The notes beneath the pieces were generated by a model, which did no database searches, was not told the DNA's origin, and worked only from the letters and a program-made list of their open reading frames with translations. This document shows positions 32,151 to 40,933 of a DNA stretch of 64,000 nucleotides, in pieces; position 1 is the first letter of the stretch, and every line of letters starts with the position of its first letter. The position numbers were made by a program, and so were the translations under genes. Origin of the DNA: Winogradskyella sp. MH6 (GTDB lineage: Bacteria > Bacteroidota > Bacteroidia > Flavobacteriales > Flavobacteriaceae); NCBI RefSeq assembly GCF_022810765.1, contig NZ_CP094494.1, forward strand, positions 2,604,001 through 2,668,000, written 5' to 3'.

Positions 32151-34574
32151 TTATTGTTGTTCATTTTCTAATAATTGATCTAGAGCTACTAAATCTGGGA
32201 CTAAAACTTGTCTGGCTTTACTACCTTCAAAAGGCCCTACAATCCCAGCAGCCTCTAACTGGTCTATAATTCTACCAGCTCTATTGTAGCCTAATTTTAG
32301 TTTTCGTTGTAATAAAGAAGCTGATCCTTGCTGTGCAGTCACAATAATCTCAGCAGCTTCTCTAAACAATTTATCTCTGTCTTCAATATCTATATCAAGA
32401 TTTGTGCCACCTTCTTCACCAACATATTCTGGTAACAAATGTGCATCTGGATAGGCTTTTTGAGAGCCAATAAACTCTGTGATTTTTTCAACTTCTGGTG
32501 TATCTACAAAAGCACATTGTAGACGGATGAGGTCGTTACCTTGTGTATAAAGCATATCACCACGACCGATAAGCTGATCTGCACCAGAACCATCTAAAAT
32601 GGTACGCGAATCTATTTTACTCGTTACTCTAAATGCGATACGTGCAGGGAAGTTTGCCTTAATAATACCTGTAATTACATTAACCGAAGGTCTTTGCGTT
32701 GCAATGATAAGGTGAATACCAATAGCACGTGCTAACTGTGCCAATCTGGCAATAGGTGTTTCTACTTCTTTACCAGCTGTCATTATTAAATCGGCAAACT
32801 CATCAACTACCAATACGATGTAAGGTAAAAACTGATGACCATCATTAGGATTTAATTTTCTGGCTTTAAATTTTGCATTGTATTCAGCAATATTTCTACA
32901 AAATGCATTTTTAAGCATTTCGTAACGGTTATCCATTTCTATACAAAGAGAGTTAAGCGTGTTAATAACTTTGGTATTGTCAGTTATGATGGCATCTTCG
33001 CTATCTGGAAGTTTAGCCAAATAATGACGTTCTATTTTATTAAAAAGCGTTAATTCTACCTTTTTAGGATCAACTAGTACAAACTTTACTTCAGCAGGAT
33101 GTTTTTTGTATAATAGTGAAGTTAAAACAGCATTTAAACCAACCGATTTACCTTGTCCTGTTGCACCAGCCATAAGTAAGTGAGGCATTTTGGCTAAATC
33201 TACCACAAAGGTTTCGTTGCTGATTGTTTTACCAAAAGCAATAGGTAATTGCATTTTAGATTGCTGAAACTTTTGGGATGCAATTACCGAACGCATAGAA
33301 ACTATGGTTGATTTTTTGTTCGGAACCTCAATACCAATAGTACCTTTGCCAGGAATTGGTGCTATAATTCTAATTCCTAAAGCAGCAAGAGATAATGCAA
33401 TATCATCTTCAAGATTTTTGATTTTTGAAATTCTAATACCTGCATCTGGTACGATTTCGTAAAGTGTAACTGTAGGACCAATAGTTGCTTTAATACTCGT
33501 AATACCAATTTTGTAGTTGCTAAGTGTTTCTACAATTCGGTTTTTATTTTCTTCAAGTTCTTCCTGATCTATAGAAATACCTTCATTATCATATTTCTTT
33601 AATAAATCTAAATGCGGAAATTGATAGTTGCTCAGTTCTAAAGTTGGGTCAAATTGCCCAAAGTCTTCCACTAGTTTATCGGCTAAATTATCAGTTTCAG
33701 ATTTTTCTTCTTCTACCGTTTCAACTTCAACCTTTAGCTCTGACTCTAATTCTGTTTCTTCTTTAGGTTGAGGCTTAACTTCAATATTTAAAGGCTCGTT
33801 GTCTTCTTTTGGTTTAGAATGGTTGCTAATTGTAGGTTCTGGTTTATCGAGAGAAATCTCAAAAGCAGATTTAATAGCTTCGGCTTCTTCAGTTAAGCTA
33901 TTGTCTACAATGGCAGTTTGCGATTCATCTTCTCCATTAGGATTCATGTCATTTTGAAAATCCTTTTTTGCACTACTAAAAAGTTTTACAAACGTATCGC
34001 CAGTAACTTTAAATCGTAAAGCTAGATAAGCGATGAGCCCAAAAAGTAGTAGTAGAGCAGTGCCTATTTTACCGATATAATCCTGAAAGAAATGGTTCAT
34101 TTCAAAACCAATAGTACCACCAAGAATGTCGTATTTATGAGTAAAGAACCCAAAGAAAATAGATAGCCAAATGACAATTAATGTTCCCCAAATCCAATGT
34201 TTTCTGAGTTTTGCTTTTTTGAGATTTAAGGTTACATAAACACCAGACAGAAAAATTAAACCAGAAAAAATAAAAGACGGAACACCAAATCCTTTGTTTA
34301 TAAACAACTCACTTACCCAAGCACCTAATTGGCTTGCCCAGTTTTTGTATGTTTCTGAACGTTCAGGAAAATTACCCAATGCACTTTGATCTTCCTTTCC
34401 TGTAAATATGAATGACAAAAAGGAAATAAATAAAAGCACTCCCAAAATAATCAGTAAGCTCCCAAAAATGAGCTTTTGCTGATTGGATAACGTAAGCGAA
34501 GGCTTTTTAAAAGGTTTTTTAGTATTAGCCTTGGTTTTGGTTGTATTTTTCTTTTTAGTTGTCTTTTTTGCCAT
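32151..34574 (-). CDS. ftsK: DNA translocase FtsK
   Basis: An 807-residue septal DNA pump that clears and sorts chromosome termini at division. A Lys/Thr-rich N-terminus precedes four membrane segments (about residues 30-190), then a Glu-rich linker (210-310). The motor has Walker A GATGQGKSVGLN near residue 470, Walker B IVLVVDEFADLI near 586 and LARAIGIHLIIATQRPSVNV. The C-terminal gamma winged helix (LLQRKLKLGYNRAGRIIDQL) reads KOPS-like polarity sites. Size and order are normal. It heads the ftsK-lolA-lptF-ribB run. Confidence 0.96.
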   Translation of the reverse strand: MAKKTTKKKNTTKTKANTKKPFKKPSLTLSNQQKLIFGSLLIILGVLLFISFLSFIFTGKEDQSALGNFPERSETYKNWASQLGAWVSELFINKGFGVPSFIFSGLIFLSGVYVTLNLKKAKLRKHWIWGTLIVIWLSIFFGFFTHKYDILGGTIGFEMNHFFQDYIGKIGTALLLLFGLIAYLALRFKVTGDTFVKLFSSAKKDFQNDMNPNGEDESQTAIVDNSLTEEAEAIKSAFEISLDKPEPTISNHSKPKEDNEPLNIEVKPQPKEETELESELKVEVETVEEEKSETDNLADKLVEDFGQFDPTLELSNYQFPHLDLLKKYDNEGISIDQEELEENKNRIVETLSNYKIGITSIKATIGPTVTLYEIVPDAGIRISKIKNLEDDIALSLAALGIRIIAPIPGKGTIGIEVPNKKSTIVSMRSVIASQKFQQSKMQLPIAFGKTISNETFVVDLAKMPHLLMAGATGQGKSVGLNAVLTSLLYKKHPAEVKFVLVDPKKVELTLFNKIERHYLAKLPDSEDAIITDNTKVINTLNSLCIEMDNRYEMLKNAFCRNIAEYNAKFKARKLNPNDGHQFLPYIVLVVDEFADLIMTAGKEVETPIARLAQLARAIGIHLIIATQRPSVNVITGIIKANFPARIAFRVTSKIDSRTILDGSGADQLIGRGDMLYTQGNDLIRLQCAFVDTPEVEKITEFIGSQKAYPDAHLLPEYVGEEGGTNLDIDIEDRDKLFREAAEIIVTAQQGSASLLQRKLKLGYNRAGRIIDQLEAAGIVGPFEGSKARQVLVPDLVALDQLLENEQQ

Positions 34575-34614
34575 ATTTTTTCCGAATGCGATTTCGGTAA
34601 CTACCTCTATGCTT

Positions 34615-35415
34615 TTAAGGTGTATGTTGTTTATATTTTTTCACTTCAGTAGGAATCCCATTAACGTAATCTTCAATAATACGAAGATCTTTAGCAAGAT
34701 GAGACCCTTCAAATTCAGAAATATCTTCTGTTTTTATATTAGAATTATAAAACTCTAAATATTTACTTGCCAAAGGTACAAAAGACCAATGCCATTTTTC
34801 TTCATTATATCCTGTTCTTCCATTATTTTTATTGGTGTAAACCTGATAGAATCCAAAACTATTGGCATGCGATTGTAACCACTGGTATGTTTTTAAGCCT
34901 TTTCCGGTGTTAAAATACGAATTATTTAAACTATTTAAGTCTATATCTGTTCCCCAATGATGCCTAGATGTAGATGGCATTGAACTGTACTCTAAAATTT
35001 TCTTTGCTCTATCAATTGGATTTAGGTTACTATTAAGGTTCCATTTTCGCTCCCAAATGGCTTTTTGTTCATAGAAATTTCTTGTACCAGATAAAATCTT
35101 GAAATCTATACTGTCTTTTTTTGCAGCCTCGGACATTTTTAAAAATGCAGAGTAAACAATGGTGTTTATATAAATTTCTTTTGCTGAATATTTTGAATCT
35201 ACCTTTGTAAATGTTGAGTCAGATTTGTAATCGAATTTACCGAGAACAAAATCTGTAGTGATATTGAGTGTGTCTTTTAAGAGTTTACTTTTTTGTGGCT
35301 TAGTATCAATCTCAATATTAGTTTTAGTTTCAAGTACTATTGAAGTAGGCTTAGGCTTATCTTGACAATTTGTAACAATTAAAATAAGAGAGAGTAAAAC
35401 AGAAAGCGACTTCAT
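34615..35415 (-). CDS. M15 family (VanY-like) D-Ala-D-Ala carboxypeptidase lipoprotein
   Basis: A lipoprotein (LIVTNC, Cys near residue 17) of 266 residues. The zinc motif is complete: His and Asp in STSRHHWGTDIDL and His in EKWHWSF, with the substrate-contact region LSGTRNFYEQKAIWERKW before them. M15B enzymes trim the terminal D-Ala of peptidoglycan stem peptides. I start at ATG 35415 (MKSLSVLLSLIL), which gives a proper lipoprotein signal; the longer frame adds 15 residues in front. It stands between dgkA and ftsK with 40-75 bp gaps. Confidence 0.9.
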   Translation of the reverse strand: MKSLSVLLSLILIVTNCQDKPKPTSIVLETKTNIEIDTKPQKSKLLKDTLNITTDFVLGKFDYKSDSTFTKVDSKYSAKEIYINTIVYSAFLKMSEAAKKDSIDFKILSGTRNFYEQKAIWERKWNLNSNLNPIDRAKKILEYSSMPSTSRHHWGTDIDLNSLNNSYFNTGKGLKTYQWLQSHANSFGFYQVYTNKNNGRTGYNEEKWHWSFVPLASKYLEFYNSNIKTEDISEFEGSHLAKDLRIIEDYVNGIPTEVKKYKQHTP

Positions 35416-35488
35416 TTTATTGTACACCATTGGTCTAAGATTGATTAAGTTTTCAATCATGTAACGTAATTAAGCTTAAGTTTGGTAT

Positions 35489-35860
35489 TTAAAAAATCTT
35501 AGGCAGATAAATTATTCCTGCGACAATAACTGCAACTATTGAAGCGATAAAAACAGCTCCTGCGGAAATATCTTTAATGAGTCCGATTTTTGGGTGATGA
35601 TCAGGATGGATAAAATCTGCAATATATTCTACAGCAGTATTAACACCTTCAATACTCATTACTAGGCCTATCATTGCAGTTTGAAACATCCATTCTGTAG
35701 TTGAAATATTGAAATAAAAACCAGCAATGGTAACAACGATAGCTATAAAGAACTGAATTTTAATGCTAGCTTCGGTTTTAATAAGAATAAGCATTCCTTT
35801 AAAAGCGAAGCCAACACTTTTTATTCTATTAATAATAAAGGGCTCTTTGTTTTGTTGCAT
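35489..35860 (-). CDS. dgkA: Diacylglycerol/undecaprenol kinase family protein (DgkA-like)
   Basis: A 123-residue integral membrane kinase with three helices. The family signature is at MSIEGVNTAVEYIADFI, and the amphipathic N-terminal region has GMLILIKTEASIKIQFF. In bacteria of this type the substrate is usually undecaprenol, recycling the lipid carrier for cell-wall synthesis, but the choice cannot be read from the sequence. It starts 7 bp after tpx and is probably expressed with it. Confidence 0.9.
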   Translation of the reverse strand: MQQNKEPFIINRIKSVGFAFKGMLILIKTEASIKIQFFIAIVVTIAGFYFNISTTEWMFQTAMIGLVMSIEGVNTAVEYIADFIHPDHHPKIGLIKDISAGAVFIASIVAVIVAGIIYLPKIF

Positions 35861-35867
35861 CTAATAA

Positions 35868-36368
35868 TTAAGATAAACTGCTTAAGGCACTTGCGTAATC
35901 TGGTTCGTCTGCAATTTCTGAAACTTGCTCTGTATGCAAAACAGTACCATCTGTATCTATAACAACAACACATCTAGATAGTAAAGTTTCAAATGCTCCG
36001 CTGGCAAATGCTAAACCGTAGTCTTTTCCAAATTGACCTGTTTTATAATCAGATAGGCTTATGACATTGTCTAAACCTTCAGCACCACAAAAACGCGCCA
36101 TTGCAAATGGTAAATCTTTAGAAATACAAAGTACTTTGGTGTTTTCTAACTGACTGGCTTTCTCGTTAAAAGTTCTTACCGATTGTGCGCAAGTACCTGT
36201 GTCTACACTTGGAAAAATATTTAATACTAATCTGCTACCTTTAAAATCTGAATTGTTCTTGTCTTTTAATTCAGTATCTGTTAGTTTAAAATCTGGTGCT
36301 TTACTACCAACTTCAGGTAAATTTCCTATAGTTTCTACTGGAGTTCCTCCGAGTGTTACGTTTGCCAT
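35868..36368 (-). CDS. tpx: Thiol peroxidase (atypical 2-Cys peroxiredoxin)
   Basis: A 166-residue cytosolic or periplasmic-facing peroxiredoxin that reduces H2O2 and alkyl peroxides. The peroxidatic Cys60 is in SVDTGTCAQSV and the resolving Cys94 in ARFCGAEGL, the same 34-residue spacing as E. coli Tpx. The N-terminal VTLGGTPVETIGNLPEVGSK and the KDYG region are also typical. There is no signal peptide. It is followed after 7 bp by dgkA. The 243 bp upstream are AT-rich and hold no visible gene. Confidence 0.95.
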   Translation of the reverse strand: MANVTLGGTPVETIGNLPEVGSKAPDFKLTDTELKDKNNSDFKGSRLVLNIFPSVDTGTCAQSVRTFNEKASQLENTKVLCISKDLPFAMARFCGAEGLDNVISLSDYKTGQFGKDYGLAFASGAFETLLSRCVVVIDTDGTVLHTEQVSEIADEPDYASALSSLS

Positions 36369-36611
36369 GGTTTAGTGTTTTAATTTTTGTTAAAAATAAA
36401 AAAAGCAATATTTAAAAGTGTAAATAAAATGATAATGTTTTTGTAAGGATGAATTAAGCTTGTGATATATCTATGGCTAGGATAATGTTTTGATTTTCGG
36501 TTTCCTTAAAACATGCTAATTGAGTGAAAAATTAGCGCTAAATGTGATAATCCGATAGTTAATTAATTTCTTGTTAGATAAAATTAGCCCTAACAAAATA
36601 TTTAAGAGGTG

Positions 36612-37358
36612 CTACTTCTTTAAGGTTTTCTTGATCGATTTAAGAAATTTGAATTTATTTTTCCAGTAGTGTTTTGAATAGCGTTGAGTTATACGAAATA
36701 AACTTTTTTGGCTTTCTTGTATTTCTAAATTTCTTGTTCTTTCTTCATTTAATAAGACAATGTGACCAAAGCCTCCCCACATTTCGTTCTTTAGTCCATC
36801 AGGCTCAAATGTTCCAGAAATGTAGTCTAGTTCAACATAATGAACATGCTTATTGGTTGTATAATTTACAGACGTCATTCCTCTTCTACAGTCTGGGTTA
36901 AAACTATCGTGTAGAATGATGTTTAAACTTTTTGGCGGAATATATTTTATAAGGTTTTCAATATCGGTTTTGACACCTTTTTCAGAATGATCTCCATCAA
37001 TCAATGCAAATTCTAAAGATTTACCGTCTTGCTTAATTTTATCTAAAAGTTGAGGTATTATAATTTTAGAATCCCCAACTAAAAATTCAACATTGTTAAA
37101 TTTGTCCTTTAAATGTTCTGCTTTGTGTTGGTCTATTTCTATTGCGTAGACTTTCTCTGCATATTTACTCAAGACCTGAAGACTTCCACCTTTTTCTACT
37201 CCAATTTCAATAGCTACCTCTGGTCTTAAAAGTTCTAATAATTTTAAGAAACAAAACTTTTCGTTTCTTGTCATTGACCAATCTAGTGGGAAATCTGCTT
37301 CAGTAAAAGTAGGAGTTCCTGAATCGAAAAAGGTAAATATGTCTTTGTTAATATTCAT
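36612..37358 (-). CDS. Class I SAM-dependent methyltransferase (Methyltransf_24 type)
   Basis: A 248-residue protein with the SAM-binding motif EVAIEIGVEKGGSLQVL, the acidic second strand VYAIEIDQ, and the catalytic-region pattern FALIDGDHSEKGVKTDIENL followed by IILHDSF, all as in the Methyltransf_24/cephalosporin-hydroxylase-like group. The C-terminus is strongly basic (KNKFKFLKSIKKTLKK). Members often modify sugars or surface metabolites; the substrate is unknown. It starts 14 bp after pheT in the same direction, probably by read-through. Confidence 0.85.
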   Translation of the reverse strand: MNINKDIFTFFDSGTPTFTEADFPLDWSMTRNEKFCFLKLLELLRPEVAIEIGVEKGGSLQVLSKYAEKVYAIEIDQHKAEHLKDKFNNVEFLVGDSKIIIPQLLDKIKQDGKSLEFALIDGDHSEKGVKTDIENLIKYIPPKSLNIILHDSFNPDCRRGMTSVNYTTNKHVHYVELDYISGTFEPDGLKNEMWGGFGHIVLLNEERTRNLEIQESQKSLFRITQRYSKHYWKNKFKFLKSIKKTLKK

Positions 37359-37372
37359 ATCTAGAGCTTAGA

Positions 37373-39799
37373 TCATCTCAACTCAGCACCAAGCTTAGAC
37401 TCAAAGTTAGATTGAAGTTTAGACATTATTTTATCAATCTGTTTGTCGTTAAGCGTTTTGTTTTCGTCTTGTAATGTAAAGCTCACAGCATAACTCTTTT
37501 TGCCAGCTGGTAGATTTTTACCCTCGTAAACATCAAATAGATTTATATCTTTAAGTAATTGCTTTTCAGTTTGTTTGGCAATGGTGTAGATATCGTCAAA
37601 AGTTACATTGTTGTCTAATAATAATGCAAAATCTCTTCGAACCTCAGGATACTTTGGTATGGCAGTAAATTTAATCTTATTATGTTGCGCCATTTCTAAT
37701 ACATTATCCCAATTAAAGTCCGCAAATAAGACATGTTGAGAAATTCCAAAATGCTTTAACACAGATTTTTTAACCAATCCGAATTCAACCATTGTTTTCT
37801 TACCGACAGAAAGACTCATGCCTTCACTAAGAATATCGGTTTTGTGAGGTGCAGATTTTAATCGGTTTAAGCCCAAACGTTCAAGAACAGCTTCAATAGT
37901 ACCTTTTAAATAAAAGAAATCACTAGGTGTAGCTTTTGTGTTCCAACGTTCCTGTGCTTTATTTCCTGTTACAAAAAGCGCTAAATGCTTGTGTTCTTCT
38001 CTGTTGTCTGAATATTGATGGTAAGTCTTGCCAAATTCAAATAATTTGAGATCGTCACGCTTTCTGTTAATGTTATGTGATACGGCTTCTAACCCTGAGA
38101 ACAATAAGGACTGACGCATAACTTCTAAATCTGTACTTAAAGGATTTAGCATTTTTACATTATGGTCTGCATTTAATTGCTCGCTTAACTCTATATATTT
38201 TGGCGAGGTCAATGAGTTGGCCATAATTTCAAAGAAACCTTGTGATGCCAACTGATTACCAATAATATTCTGAAGTTTATAATCTTCAAAACGCGACGAA
38301 TTAGAGATTGAAGCATTAAGCTTTTCGGTAGTGCCAATATTATTGTAACCGTAAACTCGTAAGATTTCTTCAATAACATCTGCTTCGCGTTGTACATCGT
38401 TTCTAAAAGACGGTACAGTAAGTCCTAAGCCAGCTTCGGTAACATTATTTATTTTTATATCTAAAGAGGTTAAAATACTTTTAATTGTTTCTTTCGGGAT
38501 TTCTTCACCGATTAACCTTTTGGCATTATCAAAGCTTAATACAACCTGAAAATCTTCAATCTTATTAGGATAAGCATCAGAAATATCACTTGTAATTTCA
38601 CCTCCAGCAATTTCAGTAATTAAAAGAGCAGCACGTTTTAAAGCATATTTTGTGAAGTTAGGATCGATACCTCTTTCAAATCTAAAAGACGCATCTGTAT
38701 TAAGTCCGTGTCGTTTTGCGGTTTTTCTAATACTTACAGGATCAAAATATGCGCTCTCTAAAAAGATATTGGTTGTAGTTTCGGTTACACCAGAGTCTAT
38801 ACCTCCAAATACACCAGCGATACACATTGGTTTTTCGGCATCGCATATCATTAAGTCGTCTTCGTGCAATTCTCTTACAACTTCATCTAGGGTTGTGAAT
38901 TTGGTACCTGCTTTACAGGTTTTAACTTCAACTTTATTACCAGAGATTTTTGCTGCATCAAATGCGTGTAACGGTTGGCCTAACTCGTGTAAAACATAAT
39001 TAGTGACGTCTACAATATTATTAATAGGAGATAAGCCAATAGCTTTTAAACGGTTTTGTAACCAACTTGGTGACGCTTCTACTTTAACACCAGAAATTGT
39101 AACACCACAATAACGCGGACACTTATCTTTGTCTAAAACATCAACATCAATTTTTAAAGAACGTGTATCTACATGGTAAGACATAACTGAAGGAGAAATC
39201 AACTCTAGGTTAACGTCCTTTTGTAATAAACCTGCTTTTAAATCTCTGGCAACTCCATAATGACTCATGGCATCTGCACGGTTTGGTGTTAAGCCAATTT
39301 CAAAAACTTCATCGTTTTCTACTTCAAAAATCTCAGCAGCAGGTGTGCCAACTTTCAAGCCAGCATCTAATACCATAATACCATCGTGAGATTCGCCAAG
39401 ACCAAGTTCATCTTCAGCGCAAATCATACCGTGGCTTTCTTCACCTCTTATTTTACCTTTTTTTATTGTCCAAGCTTCACCTTCTGCGGTATAAAGGGTA
39501 GTTCCGATTGTGGCAACAGGTACTTTTTGTCCAGCAGCAACGTTAGGAGCACCACATACAATTTGTACAGGTTCTGCCTCACCAATATTTACGGTTGTTA
39601 CTTTTAGTCGGTCAGCATTAGGGTGTTGCTCGCAGGTTAATACCTCGCCAATAACAATACCTTTTAAACTACCTTTTACGGATTCGTAGGATTCTATACC
39701 TTCTATTTCTAAACCAAGATCTGTAAGTAATTCGCCAGTTTTCTCGGCATCCCAATCTATCTTAATAAACTGCTTTAGCCAGTTGTATGATATCTTCAT
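37373..39799 (-). CDS. pheT: Phenylalanyl-tRNA synthetase beta subunit
   Basis: An 808-residue subunit of the (alpha-beta)2 enzyme that charges tRNA-Phe. In order: N-terminal EMAP/tRNA-binding domain (VLTCEQHPNADRLKV, residues 40-150), B3/B4 editing domain, B5 (VLSFDNAKRLIGEEIP), the catalytic-like core (FRFERGIDPNF lies earlier) and a C-terminal FDX-ACB anticodon-binding domain (KYPEVRRDFALLLD). Length is normal. pheS is not in the window. A -7 box lies 21 bp before the ATG. Confidence 0.97.
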   Translation of the reverse strand: MKISYNWLKQFIKIDWDAEKTGELLTDLGLEIEGIESYESVKGSLKGIVIGEVLTCEQHPNADRLKVTTVNIGEAEPVQIVCGAPNVAAGQKVPVATIGTTLYTAEGEAWTIKKGKIRGEESHGMICAEDELGLGESHDGIMVLDAGLKVGTPAAEIFEVENDEVFEIGLTPNRADAMSHYGVARDLKAGLLQKDVNLELISPSVMSYHVDTRSLKIDVDVLDKDKCPRYCGVTISGVKVEASPSWLQNRLKAIGLSPINNIVDVTNYVLHELGQPLHAFDAAKISGNKVEVKTCKAGTKFTTLDEVVRELHEDDLMICDAEKPMCIAGVFGGIDSGVTETTTNIFLESAYFDPVSIRKTAKRHGLNTDASFRFERGIDPNFTKYALKRAALLITEIAGGEITSDISDAYPNKIEDFQVVLSFDNAKRLIGEEIPKETIKSILTSLDIKINNVTEAGLGLTVPSFRNDVQREADVIEEILRVYGYNNIGTTEKLNASISNSSRFEDYKLQNIIGNQLASQGFFEIMANSLTSPKYIELSEQLNADHNVKMLNPLSTDLEVMRQSLLFSGLEAVSHNINRKRDDLKLFEFGKTYHQYSDNREEHKHLALFVTGNKAQERWNTKATPSDFFYLKGTIEAVLERLGLNRLKSAPHKTDILSEGMSLSVGKKTMVEFGLVKKSVLKHFGISQHVLFADFNWDNVLEMAQHNKIKFTAIPKYPEVRRDFALLLDNNVTFDDIYTIAKQTEKQLLKDINLFDVYEGKNLPAGKKSYAVSFTLQDENKTLNDKQIDKIMSKLQSNFESKLGAELR

Positions 39800-39819
39800 G
39801 TGTTGATTTATTCAAGCCA

Positions 39820-39827
39820 CAAAGATA
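39820..39827 (-). promoter_or_regulatory. -7 box (TATCTTTG, minus strand) for pheT
   Basis: Exact minus-strand TAnnTTTG match 21 bp upstream of the pheT start, implying a leader of about 15 bases. No TTTG at -33. Confidence 0.55.
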
Positions 39828-39970
39828 ATAATACTTGCGGCTTAATAAAATAGGAATACAGTTACTTTAAAAGAATTATTTTATGTGACTTAACACAAAC
39901 TGAAGTGTCCAAATTAATGTGTAGACCATAATTTTTTGTCTAAATTAGTTGAATAATAAATCGTATTAAA

Positions 39971-40174
39971 ATGAAAAAATTAACACAAGCAACACTTTTG
40001 TTTACTCTGCTTATAGGCTTTTCCTGTAGAGAAACAAAGCAAGATGAAGCTCAAGAAAATGCTAAGCTAAAAGATATTGATGCTGTAGAGGCAGAAGTAG
40101 AGGTTATAGGCGATAACATTAATAAAAAAGAAGTAGAATTAGAAGAAGCTCTAAAAGATTTAGATAGCTTATAA
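39971..40174 (+). CDS. Small lipoprotein, 67 aa
   Basis: Signal and lipobox LLIGFSC (Cys19) followed by a 48-residue, Glu/Asp/Lys-rich helix (EVIGDNINKKEVELEEAL) of coiled-coil character. It is reminiscent of Lpp-like or other small envelope spacers, but no family is recognised. It ends 6 bp before a secreted Lys/Glu-rich helical protein, and the two probably act together. Confidence 0.7.
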   Translation: MKKLTQATLLFTLLIGFSCRETKQDEAQENAKLKDIDAVEAEVEVIGDNINKKEVELEEALKDLDSL

Positions 40175-40180
40175 AACATA

Positions 40181-40831
40181 ATGAATATGAAAAATTTATT
40201 GAGATTATTTGTGCTGGTAGTAATAGTATCTGGTATGCAAAATATGGTTTACGCTCAAGGTAAATCTAAAGAAGCTAAAGAAAAAGTAGAAAAGCACGTT
40301 AAAGAGGTAAAAGGTAAAAAACAGGAGAAGGTTAAAGAAGTTGAGGAAATAGAAGAAGCAAAGGATAAAGGAAATGCTAAGCTTAAAGAAGTAAAGGATA
40401 AAGCACATAAGAATAAAGACAAGCATCTAGATAAGACAAAAGAAAAAGGGAAAGAAAAAATTAAAGAGGTTAAGGAAAAATCTAATAACGGAAATGCTTA
40501 TGGTAAAGATAAGCAAGGCTTAACAGGTCGCGAATTTGGGCAAGCAAGAGCAACTGAGGCACACCAAAAAATAAAGAAAACCAAAGAAATTATTTCTGAT
40601 TCTGATAGAAAGATAAAAGAAAGTAGAGATAAAATTGCAAAGGCTAAAGAATCTTTAAGAAAACAAAGAGAATCAGGAAAAGTTTCTGAAGAGGTTCTTA
40701 AGACTAAGCAAGATAGAATTGAGAAAGCAGAGAAAAAGTTATCAGATTATGAGAAAACAGTTAAAGAGGCAAAGATAGAGGTCATGAAAAAAGAAGAACG
40801 TCTTAAAACAATTACTAAGGAAAAGGAGTAA
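40181..40831 (+). CDS. Secreted Lys/Glu-rich helical protein, 216 aa
   Basis: Signal peptide ending MVYAQG, then almost only charged helix. Residues 27-105 repeat KEKVKEV-like heptads (VKEVKGKKQEKVKEVEEIE), a short non-helical break follows (NNGNAYGKDKQGLTGREFG, about 108-126), and then a second coiled coil (SDSDRKIKESRDKIAKAKES). Composition resembles LEA-like or periplasmic stalk proteins. No family is certain. It is co-directional with the 67-aa lipoprotein 6 bp upstream and is closed by a strong terminator. ATG 40187 is an alternative start. Confidence 0.72.
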   Translation: MNMKNLLRLFVLVVIVSGMQNMVYAQGKSKEAKEKVEKHVKEVKGKKQEKVKEVEEIEEAKDKGNAKLKEVKDKAHKNKDKHLDKTKEKGKEKIKEVKEKSNNGNAYGKDKQGLTGREFGQARATEAHQKIKKTKEIISDSDRKIKESRDKIAKAKESLRKQRESGKVSEEVLKTKQDRIEKAEKKLSDYEKTVKEAKIEVMKKEERLKTITKEKE

Positions 40832-40854
40832 TAATACTTTTGCAGAAGATAGGG

Positions 40855-40887
40855 AAAAGGCACTAATTTGATTAGTGCCTTTTTTAT
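40855..40887 (+). terminator. Terminator after the Lys/Glu-rich protein gene
   Basis: Stem AAAAGGCACTAAT/ATTAGTGCCTTTT around a 3-base loop, followed by further T. It separates this pair from the TlpA-like gene. Confidence 0.85.
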
Positions 40888-40933
40888 GTAAGGTAATTGT
40901 TGTTATTTCGAACTTTATATAAACCCAAAATTT

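Noticed and set aside
40181..40831. Repetitive purine-rich DNA that could be mistaken for a repeat array
   Set aside because: The periodicity is that of Lys/Glu codons in a coiled coil; there are no unique spacers as in CRISPR.
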